Part shown: one piece after another, positions 18,080-26,575 of the stretch | Layout of the letters: every line of letters starts with the position of its first letter | How positions within the stretch are numbered: the stretch's first letter is position 1 | Source of the DNA: CAIWHR01 sp963709525 | GTDB taxonomy: Bacteria; Pseudomonadota; Gammaproteobacteria; Burkholderiales; Casimicrobiaceae | Assembly: GCA_963709525.1 (NCBI GenBank) | Contig: CAVPXB010000022.1 | Span: forward strand, 1-64,000 | Length of the DNA: 64,000 nucleotides | Direction: 5' to 3' | Made by a program: the position numbers and the translations under genes | The notes under the pieces: model-generated | The model's database searches: none | What the model was told of the DNA's origin: nothing | What the model saw: only the letters and a program-made list of their open reading frames with translations

Positions 18080-18390
18080 TTCCGTTCGGGCTGTCGAAGC
18101 CCCTTCGACTGACTCAGGGATGAGTTTCCGTTCGGGCTGAGCGCGTCGAAGCCCTTTCGACTGACTCAGGGACGAGTTTCCGTTCGGGCTGAGCCTGTGA
18201 AGCCCCTTCGACAAGCTTCCTTCGACAAGCTCAGGACAGGCCCTTCGACAAGCTTCCTTCGACAAGCTCAGGACAGGCCCTTCGACAGGCCCTTCGACAA
18301 GCTCAGGACAGGCCCTTCGACAAGCTTCCTTCGACAAGCTCAGGACAGGCCCTTCGACAAGCTCAGGGCGAACGGTTCAATCACATTCGC
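18080..18390. repeat. array of CTTCGACAAGCTCAGG-type repeats
   Basis: Multiple copies of CCTTCGACAAGCTCAGGACA interspersed with CCCTTCGACAAGCTT, and three longer units with TTCCGTTCGGGCTGAG and CCTTTCGACTGACTCAGGGA. The last copy ends CTCAGGGCGAACGG. Units are about 20-65 bp and partly self-complementary. This is a REP-like intergenic repeat family that I know as common in environmental bacterial genomes. Reading frames over it (FDKLRTGPS-type) are artefacts. It sits between the antitoxin stop and the toxin start. Confidence 0.85.
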
Positions 18391-18396
18391 TCCGGA

Positions 18397-18640
18397 TCAA
18401 TAGGCGTCGTCGTCGCGCAATCGGTCGATCAGATCGTTGGTAACGATGGCGCCGCGCTTTGGAAACGGTCGGAAGCCATGGAGCTTCCTTCGGTGGCCGC
18501 GAGCCCGCGGACTCCCGCGGTGACGTCAGGGCGCTGCGCGCGAGCTCGGAAATGACCTCGCCTGCGGTCTTCTTCTCCCGGCGCGCGCGTTCTTTGGCGG
18601 CTTGCAACACATCGTCGGCGATGTCGAGCGTGGTACGCAT
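18397..18640 (-). CDS. VapB-type antitoxin, frameshifted
   Basis: MRTTLDIADDVLQAAKERAR is a ribbon-helix-helix DNA-binding N-terminus, followed by KTAGEVISELARSALT. One base shift near 18476 separates this from HGFRPFPKRGAIVTNDLIDR LRDDDAY, the toxin-binding tail typical of VapB, which ends at 18397. Repaired length is about 80 residues, normal for the family. A palindrome just upstream may be its operator. In intact pairs the toxin follows directly; here a repeat array intervenes. Confidence 0.75.
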
Positions 18641-18646
18641 GCATCA

Positions 18647-18660
18647 GATGCTAACGCATC
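18647..18660. promoter_or_regulatory. candidate antitoxin operator
   Basis: GATGCTAACGCATC is an inverted repeat (GATGC / GCATC, 4-base centre) 7 bp before the vapB ATG. RHH antitoxins usually autorepress at such sites. Function inferred from position only. Confidence 0.35.
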
Positions 18661-18679
18661 AAACATCACTGCGTCAACG

Positions 18680-20053
18680 CTACATAGCACTGCAACGGCG
18701 GGTTCCGGATACGCATTCCCCGCGCAAGGCGAGGGGCCCGGAGGCGCGGTCAGCGACTTGCCGTACCCGCTTCGTTCCCGGTACCCGCCGGGAGCGGTAG
18801 AGCGCCGATGATGCGAACGTCACGCTCGGGAAGGGAATGCTGATCCCGTGCGCCTTGAATGCCCGCCAGATCGCGCGGTTGATCGAGTTCCTGAGATCGC
18901 CCTGGCCGTTTTCCGGATCGTTGATCCAGAACCCGAGTTCGAGATCGATGCCGCTTTCGCCAAATCGCATCAGGAAGGCACTCGGCGGATTCGGCGCCTT
19001 CAGCACCCGCTGCTGTGCCTGTGCGGTCTCCACCAGCAGCGCGAGCGCCAGCTCGACATCGCTGTCGTAGCTCACCTGTATCGGCAGCGCGACGCGGGTC
19101 TCACGCGTCGAATACGAGTGGTTGAGCACCGTGGTGGTGACCAGCGTCTCGTTGGGCACGATCGCTTCGACGCCGTCGAGGCTGCGCACGACGACGTAGC
19201 GCGCGGTGACCTTCGACACCGCGCCGAAGCGATTGTCGACGGTAATCATGTCGCCGAGGCGAATGGAGCGATCGAGGAGGATCGTGAATCCGGCGATGTA
19301 ATTGCTTGCGAGCTTCTGCAGGCCGAGCCCGATGCCCACGCCCAGCGCGCCGCCGAACACCGACAGCAGCGTGAGATCGAAGCCGATCGCCTGCAGCGCG
19401 AACAGGACGGCAACCACCAGCAGGACCGCGCGGACCGCCTTCGCCGCGACGACGCGCAGGCTGGAGTCGAGCTGACCGGCGCCCATCAGCCGCGCCTCGA
19501 GCGTGCTGGACACCCACAGCGCCAGCGACAGCGTCAGCATGACCACCAGCACGGCCCTGCCGATCGCGAGCAAGGTGACGTTCGTCTTGCCGACCGGGAG
19601 GGCGATGGTGTCCAGCTCATCGGCGATTTCCGGCAGCACGCCGATGAAATAGAGAACGACGAGCGCCCAGACGGTGAAGGATATCGCGCGTTCCGACGTG
19701 CCGACCCAGGAGGCATGGCCGAAAATGCCGCGCAATGCGTACACAAGCAGCCGAATGACCGCGAGGGCGACCACCAGCGGCAGCGCCAGCGACAGGAAGA
19801 ACGGGGGCCGGAAGCGATGGAACACGACGTTCGCCGCGATCAGCAGCAGCAGCGCCATCACCGGGAACAGCAGGCGGTTGACGCCGCCCACGCCGACCTT
19901 GAGCACGCCGATCGTGGCCGCGGTGCGCAGCCGAACGCGGCGATCGATCAGCCACGCGATGGCGAGGCAGCCCACGACCAGCGCGAGTTCGGCCCAGCCC
20001 GCGGGTGTGGACAGTGCGCGCTCGACGCGGTCAAAGTCGATCGACGAAACCAT
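18680..20053 (-). CDS. mechanosensitive ion channel, MscS family
   Basis: Inner-membrane channel of 457 residues with six or more hydrophobic segments (for example WAELALVVGCLAIAWLI, FFLSLALPLVVALAVIRLLV). The pore helix and MscS domain start near residue 230: LLSVFGGALGVGIGLGLQKL ASNYIAGF, the Gly/Ala-packed TM3 motif. They continue with RLGDMITVDNRFGAVSKV and IVPNETLVTTTVLNHS. It opens on membrane tension in hypo-osmotic shock. The last 40 residues after PSVTFASSAL (RSRRVPGTKRVRQVADRASG) are basic and unlike the family, possibly a frame extension past the true end. It is downstream of rsmB on the same strand. Confidence 0.9.
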   Translation of the reverse strand: MVSSIDFDRVERALSTPAGWAELALVVGCLAIAWLIDRRVRLRTAATIGVLKVGVGGVNRLLFPVMALLLLIAANVVFHRFRPPFFLSLALPLVVALAVIRLLVYALRGIFGHASWVGTSERAISFTVWALVVLYFIGVLPEIADELDTIALPVGKTNVTLLAIGRAVLVVMLTLSLALWVSSTLEARLMGAGQLDSSLRVVAAKAVRAVLLVVAVLFALQAIGFDLTLLSVFGGALGVGIGLGLQKLASNYIAGFTILLDRSIRLGDMITVDNRFGAVSKVTARYVVVRSLDGVEAIVPNETLVTTTVLNHSYSTRETRVALPIQVSYDSDVELALALLVETAQAQQRVLKAPNPPSAFLMRFGESGIDLELGFWINDPENGQGDLRNSINRAIWRAFKAHGISIPFPSVTFASSALYRSRRVPGTKRVRQVADRASGPLALRGECVSGTRRCSAM

Positions 20054-20122
20054 GGCCGAATTCTACAAGACGGCGGCTGCCGGCGCGTTGGCGATCAGCG
20101 CCGCGGCGCAGCGCCGATGCGC

Positions 20123-21378
20123 TCAACCCTGCCGCTCGAGGAGGGCGGCGAAGAACCCGTCGCAGCCATGGCGGTGCGGCAGGAGCTTCAACGTCGGCCC
20201 GGTATCGAGGGCGATGCCGGCATGCGCGAGCGCGGTGGCCGCGTCGCCGGCCGAGAATTGGGGATGCGCCGCCAGAAACGCTTCGACGACGGCTTCGTTT
20301 TCCTCCGGCAGGATGCTGCAGGTCGCGTAGACGAGCCTGCCGCCGGGCTTGACCAGCGCTGCCGCGGCGGCAAGGATGGCCGTCTGCTTGGCGGCGAGTT
20401 CGCCGATCGCCGACTCCGCCTGGCGCCACTTGAGATCGGGATTGCGGCGCAGCGTGCCAAAGCCGGTGCAGGGCGCATCGACCAGCACGCGGTCGATCTT
20501 GCCGGCGAGACGTTTGACCCGCGGATCGCGCTCGTGGGCGATGAGCTGCGGATGCACGTTGGACAGGCCGGAGCGGGCGAGTCGCGGTTTCAGATGGGCG
20601 AGCCGCTTGTCGACGACGTCGAATGCATACAGCCGTCCGTGCGAGCGCATCAACGCGCCCAGGTGCAGCGTCTTGCCGCCGGCGCCGGCGCAGAAATCGA
20701 CGACCATGTCGTTGCGCCTGGGCGCCACCAGCCAGCCGATGAGCTGGCTGCCTTCATCCTGCACTTCGAGCGAGCCGTCGACCAGCAAGGGATGGCGACT
20801 GAGCGAAGGCCGTCCGGCGACGCGCAAGCCCAGCGGCGAGTATGGGGTCGGCTCAGCCGCGATGCCGCCTTGCGCCAGCGCAGCGCGAGCCGCGTCGCGC
20901 GTCGTCTTCAGCGGATTGACGCGCAGGTCGAGCGGTGCCGGGAAGAACAGCGCCCGGGCGAGCGCCGCGCGTTCGTCGTTGCCGTACGCGGCTCCCAGCC
21001 GCGCCCACAGCCAGTCCGGCAGCTCGGCGTCGATCGCGGGTTCGAGCGGGGCGTCGCCGCGGGCCTTGAACTCGCGCAGCCACTTGACTTCGGTTTCGCG
21101 CACGATGCCTTCCAGCGGCGCACGTTGCGGTGCAGAGCGCGCACCAGCGTCGCCAGCGCGAGCCTGGATGGCTGTGTCGTTTCGGCGAGCGATTCGATGG
21201 AGCGGCGCCGGCGCAGGTAGGCGTATACGCCCTCGCTGATCAGCGCGCGGTCGGCGCGTCCGATCTCGGAGTGACGACGGAAATAGTGATGGAGCAGGCT
21301 GTCGGCGGTGGCCGTCAGCGGGCGGATCTCGGCGATGGCGGCAGCGAGGCCCGCAATCTGGTTGGCGCGCAAGGTCAT
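20123..21378 (-). CDS. rsmB: 16S rRNA m5C967 methyltransferase RsmB, frameshifted
   Basis: SAM-dependent rRNA cytosine-C5 methyltransferase. The N-terminal NusB-like part starts at ATG 21378 (MTLRANQIAGLAAAIAEIRP, LLHHYFRRHSEIGRADRALI). A one-base shift near 21122 follows, then EVKWLREFKARGDAPLEPAI. The catalytic domain has VQDEGSQLIGWLV, VDFCAGAGGKTLHLGALM (SAM loop), VLVDAPCTGFGTLRRNPDLK with the PC cysteine and YATCSILPEENE with the catalytic TC cysteine. The C-terminus GCDGFFAALLER is canonical. Its start overlaps the stop of the DUF3108 gene (ATGA). Conservation on both sides of the break suggests sequence error. Confidence 0.85.
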
Positions 21379-22448
21379 TGCTGGGCTACTTTCTCGTCGA
21401 CGCGGATCGAGCCGAGCAGCGCCTCGATGCTGCCGCGATCGGTGTTGGAAACGCGCATCTTGATCGGGATGTAGTTGAGCGACGGCGCCAGCCACACCAA
21501 TGCCTCGGTCTTGCCGTCTTCGCTGCGCCGGTGCCAGCGCTCGGTGTCGACTTCACCCTGTGCCCAGGCGATGCGGTCGCTGCCCTCCCGGCTGAACTGG
21601 TAGCGCAGAACGCGGCGCGTCGTGGCGACGGCAAAGCCGAACTTGCCGTCAGTCGGCGGCGAGAAGTAGAACTGCCACATCAGCGTCAACGGGTCGAAGG
21701 TGGGCAGATCGAGCGCCTCGGCTTTCAGCTCGTGCAGCGTCACCATGCCGGTTTCCCAGTCGAACAGCGCGGTTTCGCGCCGTTCGCGACTGCCGCGCTC
21801 GACGCTGAACTCCAACGGCTGCAATCCGCTCGCCGTGATCGTGCCCCGACTTTCGAGCTTGCCCTGGCCGCGCAGCAGCAGCGCGGCCAGCCCCCTCGCC
21901 TCGCCCACCGTGGCAATGCGATAGTGATTGTCGGCGTGCTCGAAGCGGTAGGTGGCCTCGCCGATCACGAAGCCCTGCGTGCCGAAGAAAACGGTGTAGA
22001 CGAGATCGACCCGCGGCGGCAGCGTCTTGTCGAGCGTCGAGGCGGGGGGCTCCGCGGCCTCGGTCGTCGCGAGTTCCGGCGGCGGTGGCGGAAGTTCCGG
22101 TCCGGTCGCGATGGCCTCCGCCGTCGGCTCGAGAGTCGCCGGCTCGGGTTTCGCGGCGACCTCGGGTGCGGCGACCGGCGCCGGCGCGCGCACGGCGCGC
22201 TTTGCCCGCGCTTTGCCAGCCGCGCGGTTGGCGGCCGGGGTGGCAGTGGGTCTGGGGGGAGGCGGCATCTCGGTGATCGACGCCTGCAAAGGGGTGGCGT
22301 CCGCCTCCGTGGGCAGGCGCGCCGGCCACAGCGAAAACGCCAGATGCACCGACAGCGACAGGACAAGCGCCGCCGCCAAACCCGGTCGCAGGCGGCTGCC
22401 GCGCAACCTGGCGGGGGGGGCGTTACCGGAGGCGGCAGCGGGGTTCAC
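21375..22448 (-). CDS. DUF3108 family membrane-anchored periplasmic protein
   Basis: A 357-residue protein from GTG at 22448. A short basic N-terminus and one membrane anchor (GLAAALVLSLSVHLAFSLW) precede a long Pro/Ala/Glu-rich linker (about 45-125). The DUF3108 domain follows: VDLVYTVFFGTQGFVIGEAT YRFEHADNHY, GRGKLESRG-like GQGKLESRGTITASGLQPL, LTLMWQFYFSP and WLAPSLNYIPIKMRVSNTDR. Domain function is unknown. In betaproteobacteria such genes commonly lie between purN and rsmB, as here. The stop overlaps rsmB (ATGA), and purN ends 44 bp upstream. Confidence 0.8.
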   Translation of the reverse strand: MNPAAASGNAPPARLRGSRLRPGLAAALVLSLSVHLAFSLWPARLPTEADATPLQASITEMPPPPRPTATPAANRAAGKARAKRAVRAPAPVAAPEVAAKPEPATLEPTAEAIATGPELPPPPPELATTEAAEPPASTLDKTLPPRVDLVYTVFFGTQGFVIGEATYRFEHADNHYRIATVGEARGLAALLLRGQGKLESRGTITASGLQPLEFSVERGSRERRETALFDWETGMVTLHELKAEALDLPTFDPLTLMWQFYFSPPTDGKFGFAVATTRRVLRYQFSREGSDRIAWAQGEVDTERWHRRSEDGKTEALVWLAPSLNYIPIKMRVSNTDRGSIEALLGSIRVDEKVAQQ

Positions 22449-22492
22449 GGGGGTTGGAGTCGAAACGCCGGGGTCGCGTTCCCGGCCAAGGT

Positions 22493-23143
22493 CTACGCCG
22501 CAGGAACGAACAGAGCGTCGCCGCCCCTGCGCTCGCCCTTGACGCGCACCCGCCGTCCTTCGATGACGAGGCGGTGCTCGCAAAACGCCCGCACCGCGGC
22601 GGGCAGCAGCCGATGCTCGGCTTCCAGCACGCGGGCGGCCAGCGTGGCCTCGGTGTCGTCCGGCAGGACCGGAACCGCCGCTTGCCCGACGATCGGTCCG
22701 TGATCCAGATCCGGCGTCACGAAATGGACCGTGCATCCGTGCACGCGCACACCGTCCTCCAGCGCGCGCCGATGGGTGTGCAGGCCCGGATAGGCGGGCA
22801 GCAGCGACGGATGGATGTTGAGCATCCGCCCGTCGAAGCGGCGCACCAGCGCGGGCCCGAGGATGCGCATGAATCCCGCCAGCACGATGAGATCGGGCCG
22901 GCTGGCCTCGATGGCCTGCGCAAGCGCCGCGTCGAAGAATTCGCGGCTCGCGTGTGCGCGATGGTCGACCACCGCGATCGCCGCTCCATGGGCGAGCGCG
23001 ATGGCGAGGCCCGCCGCATCGGCCTTGTTGCTGATCACCGTGCATAGATTGCCATGCAGGGCTTCCGCCTTTTCGGCGGCGACCAGCGACGCCAGATTCG
23101 AGCCGCGTCCCGAAATCAAAACGGTGATGCGCGGCAGCGGCAT
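22493..23143 (-). CDS. purN: phosphoribosylglycinamide formyltransferase 1
   Basis: Third step of de novo purine synthesis: transfers formyl from 10-formyl-THF to GAR. 216 residues from ATG 23143, MPLPRITVLISGRGSNLASL (phosphate-binding loop). The active site is LNIHPSLLPAYPGLHTHRRA with catalytic Asn and His, and VTPDLDHGPIVGQAAVPVLP with the catalytic Asp. Normal length. It lies downstream of purM in the usual purM-purN order, but a 175-bp palindromic element separates them. An in-frame upstream extension exists but reads through that element. Confidence 0.95.
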   Translation of the reverse strand: MPLPRITVLISGRGSNLASLVAAEKAEALHGNLCTVISNKADAAGLAIALAHGAAIAVVDHRAHASREFFDAALAQAIEASRPDLIVLAGFMRILGPALVRRFDGRMLNIHPSLLPAYPGLHTHRRALEDGVRVHGCTVHFVTPDLDHGPIVGQAAVPVLPDDTEATLAARVLEAEHRLLPAAVRAFCEHRLVIEGRRVRVKGERRGGDALFVPAA

Positions 23144-23160
23144 GGACGAGCTCGCGTTTC

Positions 23161-23338
23161 TTCGCCTAGGACGCCGATTCGCAAGTACGCTCACATGAAA
23201 TCGCGCCTTTCGGGCCATGGCGGCGCGCAAATCCTCGCGATACCACGCGGTATCGCTGCGGTTTGCGCCTTGCCCGACGAAACGCATCGATTTCATCGCG
23301 TGTGCGTACCTACGAATCGGTGTACTAGGCGAGTGGGG
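23161..23338. repeat. long palindromic element between purM and purN
   Basis: The two halves are reverse complements over about 85 bp each with few mismatches and small gaps. The left arm TCGCCTAGGACGCCGATTCG and the right-arm complement TCGCCTAGTACACCGATTCG begin it. It narrows to CTCGCGATACC ACGC GGTATCGC at the centre (23236-23256). The outer ends TCGCCTAG / CTAGGCGA are symmetrical. It encodes no protein. It resembles a palindromic MITE or a large REP-like hairpin, and transcribed RNA would form one very long stem within the purM-purN message. Confidence 0.8.
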
Positions 23339-23348
23339 AACGCCCCTG

Positions 23349-24410
23349 TCAGAGGACGACGGTGCCCGCGGCGCCGGGCGCGCGCGGGATGACGGTGCCG
23401 ATGCGGTAGACGATTTCGCCGGCCTGACGGAGCAGTTGCTCGGCGCGTTCGGCGTCGGCGGCGGCGACCACGACGACCATGCCGATGCCGCAGTTGAACA
23501 CGCGGTGCATTTCGGCGGCGGCGACATTGCCGTGCTGCTGCAGCCAATCGAAGATCGGCAGGCGCGGCCAGCGCGTGCGATCCAGTTCCGCCGCGACGGC
23601 ATCGGGAAACATCCGGTGCGTGTTCTCGAGCAGGCCGCCACCGGTGATGTGGGCCATGCCCTTGACGGCGATGTCGCCCATCAAGCGCAGCAGAGGCTTG
23701 ACGTAGATCCGCGTGGGTTCGAGCAGCGTCTCGCCCAGCGTTTGCGTTCCCGTCACGCCGGCGATGCACTGATGCAGATCGGCGCCGGACACATCAATGA
23801 TGCGCCGGATCGAATAGCCGTTCGAGTGCGGGCCGCTCGACGGCAGTCCGAGCAGCACGTCGCCGGCAGCGATGCTGCGGCCGTCGATCGCCTTCGACTT
23901 CTCGACCACCCCGACGGCGAATCCTGCGAGGTCGTATTCGCCCACGGCGTACATGCCGGGCATTTCGGCGGTCTCGCCGCCGATCAGCGCGCAGCCCGCC
24001 ATTTCGCAGCCCGTGGCGATGCCCTTGATCACCTCGGTGGCGGTCGCAACGTCGAGTTTGCCGCAACCGAAATAGTCGAGGAAGAACAGCGGCTCGGCGC
24101 CCTGCACCAGGATGTCGTTGACGCTCATGGCGACAAGATCGATGCCCACGCTGTCGTGGCGATCGAGGCGGAAGGCGAGCATCAGCTTGGTGCCCACGCC
24201 GTCGGTTCCTGCAACCAGCACTGGCTCGCGAAAGCGCTTGCCGATCTCGATCAGCCCGCCGAATCCGCCGATGCCGGCCAGCACTTCCGGGCGCATCGTC
24301 CGCCTGGCGAAGGGCTTGATGCGTTCGACCAGCGCATCACCGGCATCGATGTCGACACCGGCTTCGAGATACGAGAGAGAGGCGGGCGTCGCAGAGGCGG
24401 GGGAGGTCAT
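23349..24410 (-). CDS. purM: phosphoribosylformylglycinamidine cyclo-ligase
   Basis: ATP-dependent closure of the imidazole ring (FGAM to AIR), step five of purine synthesis. 353 residues from ATG 24410: LSYLEAGVDIDAGDALVERI, LVAGTDGVGTKLMLAF, GIDLVAMSVNDILVQGAEPL FFLDYF, ALIGGETAEMPGMY, LGLPSSGPHSNGYSIRR and AHITGGGLLENTHRM are all family signatures. Length and frame are normal. It is divergent from hda across 184 bp, an arrangement common in betaproteobacteria. Confidence 0.97.
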   Translation of the reverse strand: MTSPASATPASLSYLEAGVDIDAGDALVERIKPFARRTMRPEVLAGIGGFGGLIEIGKRFREPVLVAGTDGVGTKLMLAFRLDRHDSVGIDLVAMSVNDILVQGAEPLFFLDYFGCGKLDVATATEVIKGIATGCEMAGCALIGGETAEMPGMYAVGEYDLAGFAVGVVEKSKAIDGRSIAAGDVLLGLPSSGPHSNGYSIRRIIDVSGADLHQCIAGVTGTQTLGETLLEPTRIYVKPLLRLMGDIAVKGMAHITGGGLLENTHRMFPDAVAAELDRTRWPRLPIFDWLQQHGNVAAAEMHRVFNCGIGMVVVVAAADAERAEQLLRQAGEIVYRIGTVIPRAPGAAGTVVL

Positions 24411-24594
24411 CGTCGGCGGGACCTGCCCAAACGGGCTCGGCCAAAGAGCGCCCCCGAAAAGTCGAAGCACGCGGGCGCGGGATTGAGCAATTGCCAGGCG
24501 ACGCGTTACAGTGCGCCGCTCTCCAGCCGATTTTACCGGAAATGCAAGAACCCCGACCGACTGTTCCCGACCCTGCGCCGCAGCGCGAGCCGCG

Positions 24595-25290
24595 ATGGAA
24601 CAGCTGACCCTCGCGCTGGCCGCGCCCGATCCGCCGAGCTTCGACAATTATGTCGTCGGGCACAACGCGGAGGCGCTGGCAGCGTTGCGCGCGCTGGCGG
24701 GTGGGGCAGCGGGTGAGACCGGGCTGCTGCTCTGGGGGGCGTCCGGAGCCGGGAAGACCCACCTGCTGCGGGCGACAGTCGCCGCGGTGCGATCGCGCGG
24801 CGCTGCGGTGATGCTGTTCGAGGCGCCCGGAGCGCTGGTCGCCGCGGATGCCGAAGTGGTCGGCCGCAATGCGCTCATCGCGGTCGATGCCGTCGACAGC
24901 GCCAGCCCGGAGGCGCAGGCGCGGCTGTTCACGCTGTTCAACGTCCTCCAGGCAGCGGGGGGGCGTCTTCTCGCAGCCAGCCAAGCGCCGCTGGCCCGGT
25001 TGCCGTTGCGCGAAGATCTGCGCACCCGGATGGGTTGGGGGCAGGTGTACGAGGTCCAGCCGCTGGCCGACGCCGACAAGCCGGCGGCGCTGCTCGCCTG
25101 GGCCAGGCAGCGCGGCTTCGGCCTGGCGGATGAGGTGATTCGCCATCTGCTCGTGCATGGCCGGCGCGACATGACCACGCTGCTGGCGACGCTGGAGGCG
25201 CTCGACCGGCACTCCCTGGCCACCAAGCGCCCGATCACCGTGGCGCTGCTTCGCGGTTCGTTGCAACACGAAATGCACCTGCCGCGCTGA
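24595..25290 (+). CDS. hda: DnaA regulatory inactivator Hda
   Basis: AAA+ DnaA homologue that, bound to the sliding clamp, stimulates ATP hydrolysis by DnaA after initiation. 231 residues. The start MEQLTLALAAPDPPSFDNYV provides the N-terminal clamp-binding motif QLTLAL and the DnaA-like FDNYVVG. Walker A is LLWGASGAGKTHLLRA, followed by a Walker B-like LIAVDAVDSA. LREDLRTRMGWGQVYEVQPL is the sensor/arginine-finger region. It lacks the DnaA DNA-binding domain. The longer frame upstream has no homology, so ATG 24595 is preferred. Confidence 0.92.
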   Translation: MEQLTLALAAPDPPSFDNYVVGHNAEALAALRALAGGAAGETGLLLWGASGAGKTHLLRATVAAVRSRGAAVMLFEAPGALVAADAEVVGRNALIAVDAVDSASPEAQARLFTLFNVLQAAGGRLLAASQAPLARLPLREDLRTRMGWGQVYEVQPLADADKPAALLAWARQRGFGLADEVIRHLLVHGRRDMTTLLATLEALDRHSLATKRPITVALLRGSLQHEMHLPR

Positions 25291-25476
25291 AAAATCGCCC
25301 GCCGCGACCCACGAGCGAAGAAAAGTTTGCGCCAGATCAAGGTTTTAGCGATTCATCGGGGGCCGGATGTAAACGGATGTGTCAACCGCGTATCGAGGGG
25401 GCGCGTTATTCGCGGCGACACCCGTTGCATTGTGTCATCCACCCACGCACCCACGTTGAAGACTGAGGAAAATACG

Positions 25477-25968
25477 ATGAGCAAGCTCCTGATGGCCCTG
25501 ATCGCCAGCGCCTTCGCCATGACCGCCTACGCGCAAGCCCCGGCCCCGGCTCCGGCCAAGGCCGCCGCCCCGGCGCCCGCCGCTGCCGCCGCTCCGGCTC
25601 CTGCCGCAGCTGCTGCCCCGGCCCCGGCCGCCAAGGCGCCCGAAGCGGCGAAGGCATCCGCTGACAAGAAGTCCGCCGACACCAAGGCCGCCGCCGACAA
25701 GAAGGCCGCCGACAAGAAGGCCGCCGCCGACAAGAAGGCCGCCGACAAGAAGGCCGCCGCCGACAAGAAGGCCGCTGACAAGAAGGCCAAGGCCGACAAG
25801 AAGGCCGCCGACCAGAAGGCCGCCGCTGACAAGAAGGCTGCTGGTGCGGCCAAGCCTGCTGCCCCGGCCGCTGCTGCTGCCCCGGTTGCCAAGCCTGCTG
25901 CCCCGGCCGCTGCTGCTGCCCCGGCTGCTGCGCCGGCCGCCAAGCCTGCCGAAGCGCCCAAGAAGTAA
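25477..25968 (+). CDS. exported Ala/Lys/Pro-rich repeat protein
   Basis: A 163-residue low-complexity protein. The signal peptide is MSKLLMALIASAFAMTAYA with cleavage before QAPAPAP. The mature chain is an APAPA stretch, a central block of about eleven near-exact units of the type ADKKAADKKAA (about 70-130) and an AAPAAAAAPVAKPA tail. The Lys/Ala heptads would form a charged helix, as in TolA domain II or histone H1-like proteins. The signal peptide points to the periplasm and argues against a chromatin role. A strong terminator follows. Repeat number probably varies between strains. Function unknown. Confidence 0.8.
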   Translation: MSKLLMALIASAFAMTAYAQAPAPAPAKAAAPAPAAAAAPAPAAAAAPAPAAKAPEAAKASADKKSADTKAAADKKAADKKAAADKKAADKKAAADKKAADKKAKADKKAADQKAAADKKAAGAAKPAAPAAAAAPVAKPAAPAAAAAPAAAPAAKPAEAPKK

Positions 25969-25988
25969 GCATCCGAGCTTCGAACATC

Positions 25989-26029
25989 GCGCCAGCGGCG
26001 GGGTAACCCGGCGCTGGCGCCTTGTTTTT
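25989..26029 (+). terminator. rho-independent terminator
   Basis: GCGCCAGCG pairs with CGCTGGCGC around a GC-rich loop, followed by CTTGTTTTT. It lies 20 bp after the Ala/Lys-rich gene. The clearest intrinsic terminator in the window. Confidence 0.85.
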
Positions 26030-26109
26030 GGGGATCCGGAGCCGGTGATTGCGCGATTGACCGCGGGGCAGGTGCTACAGTGTCGCGCCCCGTCGCCACT
26101 CGAACCGTC

Positions 26110-26571
26110 ATGCGCGAACTCGCACTGCCCCGACCCGCCGCCACGGTTGCCACCGTTGTCTTCCATGACAACGGGTTCCTGTTCGTCGAGGAAACGACCC
26201 GCGCCGGCGTACGACTGAACCAGCCAGCCGGCCATCTGGAGCCGGGGGAGACGCTGGCCGACGCCGCGGTCCGCGAGACGCTCGAAGAGACCGGCTACCG
26301 CGTGCGCCCGACGGCCTTGATCGGCATCTACCGCTGGCAGGCGCCGGAAACAGGGGCGACGTTCATCCGTTTCGCATTTGCGGCCGACGTCGTCGCCCAC
26401 GAGCCGCTGCTGCCGCTTGATGACGGCATCCTGCGCGCCCTCTGGCTCACCTACGACGAGGCGATGGCACAGAAGCTGCGCCATCGCAGCCCGCTGGTCC
26501 TGCGCTGCATCGACGATTTCCGGGCCGGGCGCCGCCACCCGCTCGATTGCATTACCGACATGGCGCCATGA
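26110..26571 (+). CDS. nudJ: NUDIX hydrolase (NudJ-like phosphatase)
   Basis: A 153-residue Nudix protein. The box reads GHLEPGETLADAAVRETLEE followed by TGY, fitting G-x5-E-x7-RE-U-x-EE-x-G-U, which binds the divalent metal. ATVATVVFHDNGFLFVEE and VRLNQPAGHLEPGE are typical of NudJ (YmfB), a thiamin/nucleoside pyrophosphate phosphatase. The ATG at 26110 is preferred over a GTG at 26080. It lies 4 bp before mnmA, the same nudJ-mnmA order as in E. coli, which supports the call. Confidence 0.85.
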   Translation: MRELALPRPAATVATVVFHDNGFLFVEETTRAGVRLNQPAGHLEPGETLADAAVRETLEETGYRVRPTALIGIYRWQAPETGATFIRFAFAADVVAHEPLLPLDDGILRALWLTYDEAMAQKLRHRSPLVLRCIDDFRAGRRHPLDCITDMAP

Positions 26572-26575
26572 TCTG

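Noticed and set aside
18080..18390. Possible CRISPR array
   Set aside because: Repeats are of uneven length and spacing with no unique spacers between them and no cas genes; it is a REP-like array.
18197..18403. Short proteins with FDKLRTGPS-like repeats
   Set aside because: These are translations of the CTTCGACAAGCTCAGG intergenic repeat and occur in all frames; no ribosome site or family.
24511..24594. N-terminal extension of Hda
   Set aside because: The clamp-binding motif QLTLAL must lie at the extreme N-terminus, which fixes the start at 24595.
25777..26171. Long Ala/Leu/Ser-rich frames antisense to the Ala/Lys repeat gene
   Set aside because: Repeats of GCC and AAG codons read on the other strand give low-complexity hydrophobic artefacts; the plus-strand gene has signal peptide, ribosome site and terminator.
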